A DNA stretch of 21,106 bases, taken from JBQCEE01 sp051960575. GTDB taxonomy: Bacteria > Actinomycetota > Actinomycetes > Mycobacteriales > Jatrophihabitantaceae. Within the stretch, counting starts at the first letter, position 1. Each line of letters begins with the position of its first letter. The position numbers were made by a program, and so were the translations under genes. The stretch spans positions 1 to 21,106 of the forward strand of contig NZ_JBQCEE010000049.1 in assembly GCF_051960575.1 (NCBI RefSeq). Reading direction: 5' to 3'. The notes beneath the pieces were generated by a model, which saw only the letters and a list, made by a program, of their open reading frames with translations, had not been told where the DNA came from and ran no database searches. Positions 20,603 through 21,106 of this stretch are shown here, piece after piece.

Positions 20603-20608
20603 AGACTA
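20603..20608 (-). promoter_or_regulatory. Putative -10 element of the DUF4446-pheA unit (leaderless)
   Basis: On the minus strand TAGTCT lies seven bases before ATG 20595, in the 63-base gap shared with the divergent GDT1-family gene. Confidence 0.5.
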
Positions 20609-20658
20609 GGGGGGCGCGGGGGCCCGGCTCGGCAGTGACACGGCACGATCAGGTCACC

Positions 20659-21106
20659 ATGACGATCCTCTCGGCCTTCTTCCTGGCGCTCGGCGTGATC
20701 CTGCTCGTCGAGCTGCCGGACAAGACCCTGGTGGCCACCCTCGTGCTCTCGACGCGCTACCGCGTGCGGCCGGTGCTCGTCGGTGTCACCGCGGCCTTCG
20801 CGGTGCAGTGCGTGATCGCGGCGACCGCGGGCGGGCTGCTGACGCTGCTGCCGCGCCGTGGCGTCGAGGCCGTCGTCGCCGTGCTCTTCGCCGTCGGGGC
20901 GATCCTGCTGTTGCGCGAGGCGTTCGACCGCGACGAGCAGGACGAACCCGAGCTCGCCGCCGCGCGCGAGAACGCCCCGACCGGACGCATCGTCGCCACC
21001 GCCTTCGGCGTGCTCTTCGCCGCCGAGTGGGGCGACGCGAGCCAGATCGCTACGGCAGGCTTGGTGGCCCGCCAGGGCGAAGCGGTCGCGGTGGCCCTAG
21101 GGGCCT
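20659..21106 (+). CDS. TMEM165/GDT1 (UPF0016) family membrane transporter (3' truncated by window edge)
   Basis: The first 149 residues are present without a stop. Helices are visible at about 2-20, 32-58, 64-85 and 108 onward. Both family signatures are seen: ELPDKTLVATLVLSTRY in helix 1 (the E-x-G-D-K/R-T motif with Pro in place of Gly, as I recall for actinobacterial members) and AAEWGDASQIATAGL in the second half. The two copies together line the cation site. Family members export Mn2+ or exchange Ca2+/Mn2+ for protons; manganese homeostasis is the likely role. A charged loop (about 86-106) separates the two halves. ATG 20659 is divergent from the DUF4446 gene. Confidence 0.88.
   Translation, partial: MTILSAFFLALGVILLVELPDKTLVATLVLSTRYRVRPVLVGVTAAFAVQCVIAATAGGLLTLLPRRGVEAVVAVLFAVGAILLLREAFDRDEQDEPELAAARENAPTGRIVATAFGVLFAAEWGDASQIATAGLVARQGEAVAVALGA

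Noticed and set aside
1..21106. CRISPR array, tRNA, rRNA, phage or integrative element
   Set aside because: No regularly spaced repeats, no tRNA-like cloverleaf or T-loop signature in the gaps, and no integrase, transposase or phage genes were found.

Overview
The window is very GC-rich, densely packed DNA with many GTG starts, stop/start overlaps and no intergenic gap over about 80 bases. The gene content points to Actinomycetota: CrgA, a class E sortase, DUF881, the proteasome activator Bpa, WXG100 proteins and MurT/GatD. I cannot place it to order. I see no rRNA, tRNA, CRISPR array, transposase or integrase, and it reads as core chromosome. The gene orders ppiA-rhomboid-PH protein-crgA-DUF881-sortase-trpG and pheA/serS/HAD resemble, from memory, blocks near the replication origin in other actinobacteria.

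Left block (1-3672, +): the end of a zinc-ribbon/FHA protein, a CPA2 cation/proton antiporter with a cytosolic tail, and a soluble Ser/Thr kinase. They look like one operon joining phospho-signalling to ion transport. A strong hairpin (3681-3720) separates it from murT-gatD (3740-5718), which amidates lipid II. Then come a cyclophilin (ppiA) and a rhomboid protease. On the minus strand lie a PH-domain membrane protein and crgA. From a promoter overlapping that of crgA, a tightly coupled + operon runs DUF881, class E sortase, a 52-residue membrane protein, trpG/pabA and a four-helix membrane protein (8132-11019).

Middle block (10991-15069): an HhH-GPD repair-type protein (-), a MutT-like NUDIX enzyme (+) preceded by a possible 13-codon leader ORF, a quinone-oxidoreductase-like MDR enzyme, bpa, and an acyl-CoA synthetase starting right after the bpa stop. 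A REP-like inverted repeat (15071-15135) fills the gap between the convergent ligase and the HAD phosphatase.

Right block (15138-21106): serS and a Cof-type HAD phosphatase (-), a divergent WXG100 pair (+), an SGNH hydrolase (-), a stand-alone GroES-like protein (+), pheA and a DUF4446 membrane protein (-), and the start of a GDT1/UPF0016 transporter (+), cut by the right edge.

Most notable: the GroES-like protein ends in TGLYL, close to the GQYL tail with which Bpa, encoded in the same window, docks on the 20S proteasome. A heptameric Cpn10-like ring with such a tail is a testable candidate for a new proteasome or chaperone cap. Other points are a MurT without zinc-ribbon cysteines, a recurring leaderless-promoter layout (a -10 hexamer 6-7 nt before the start codon), a WXG100 pair without secretion genes nearby, and DnaA-box-like sites in two intergenic regions.
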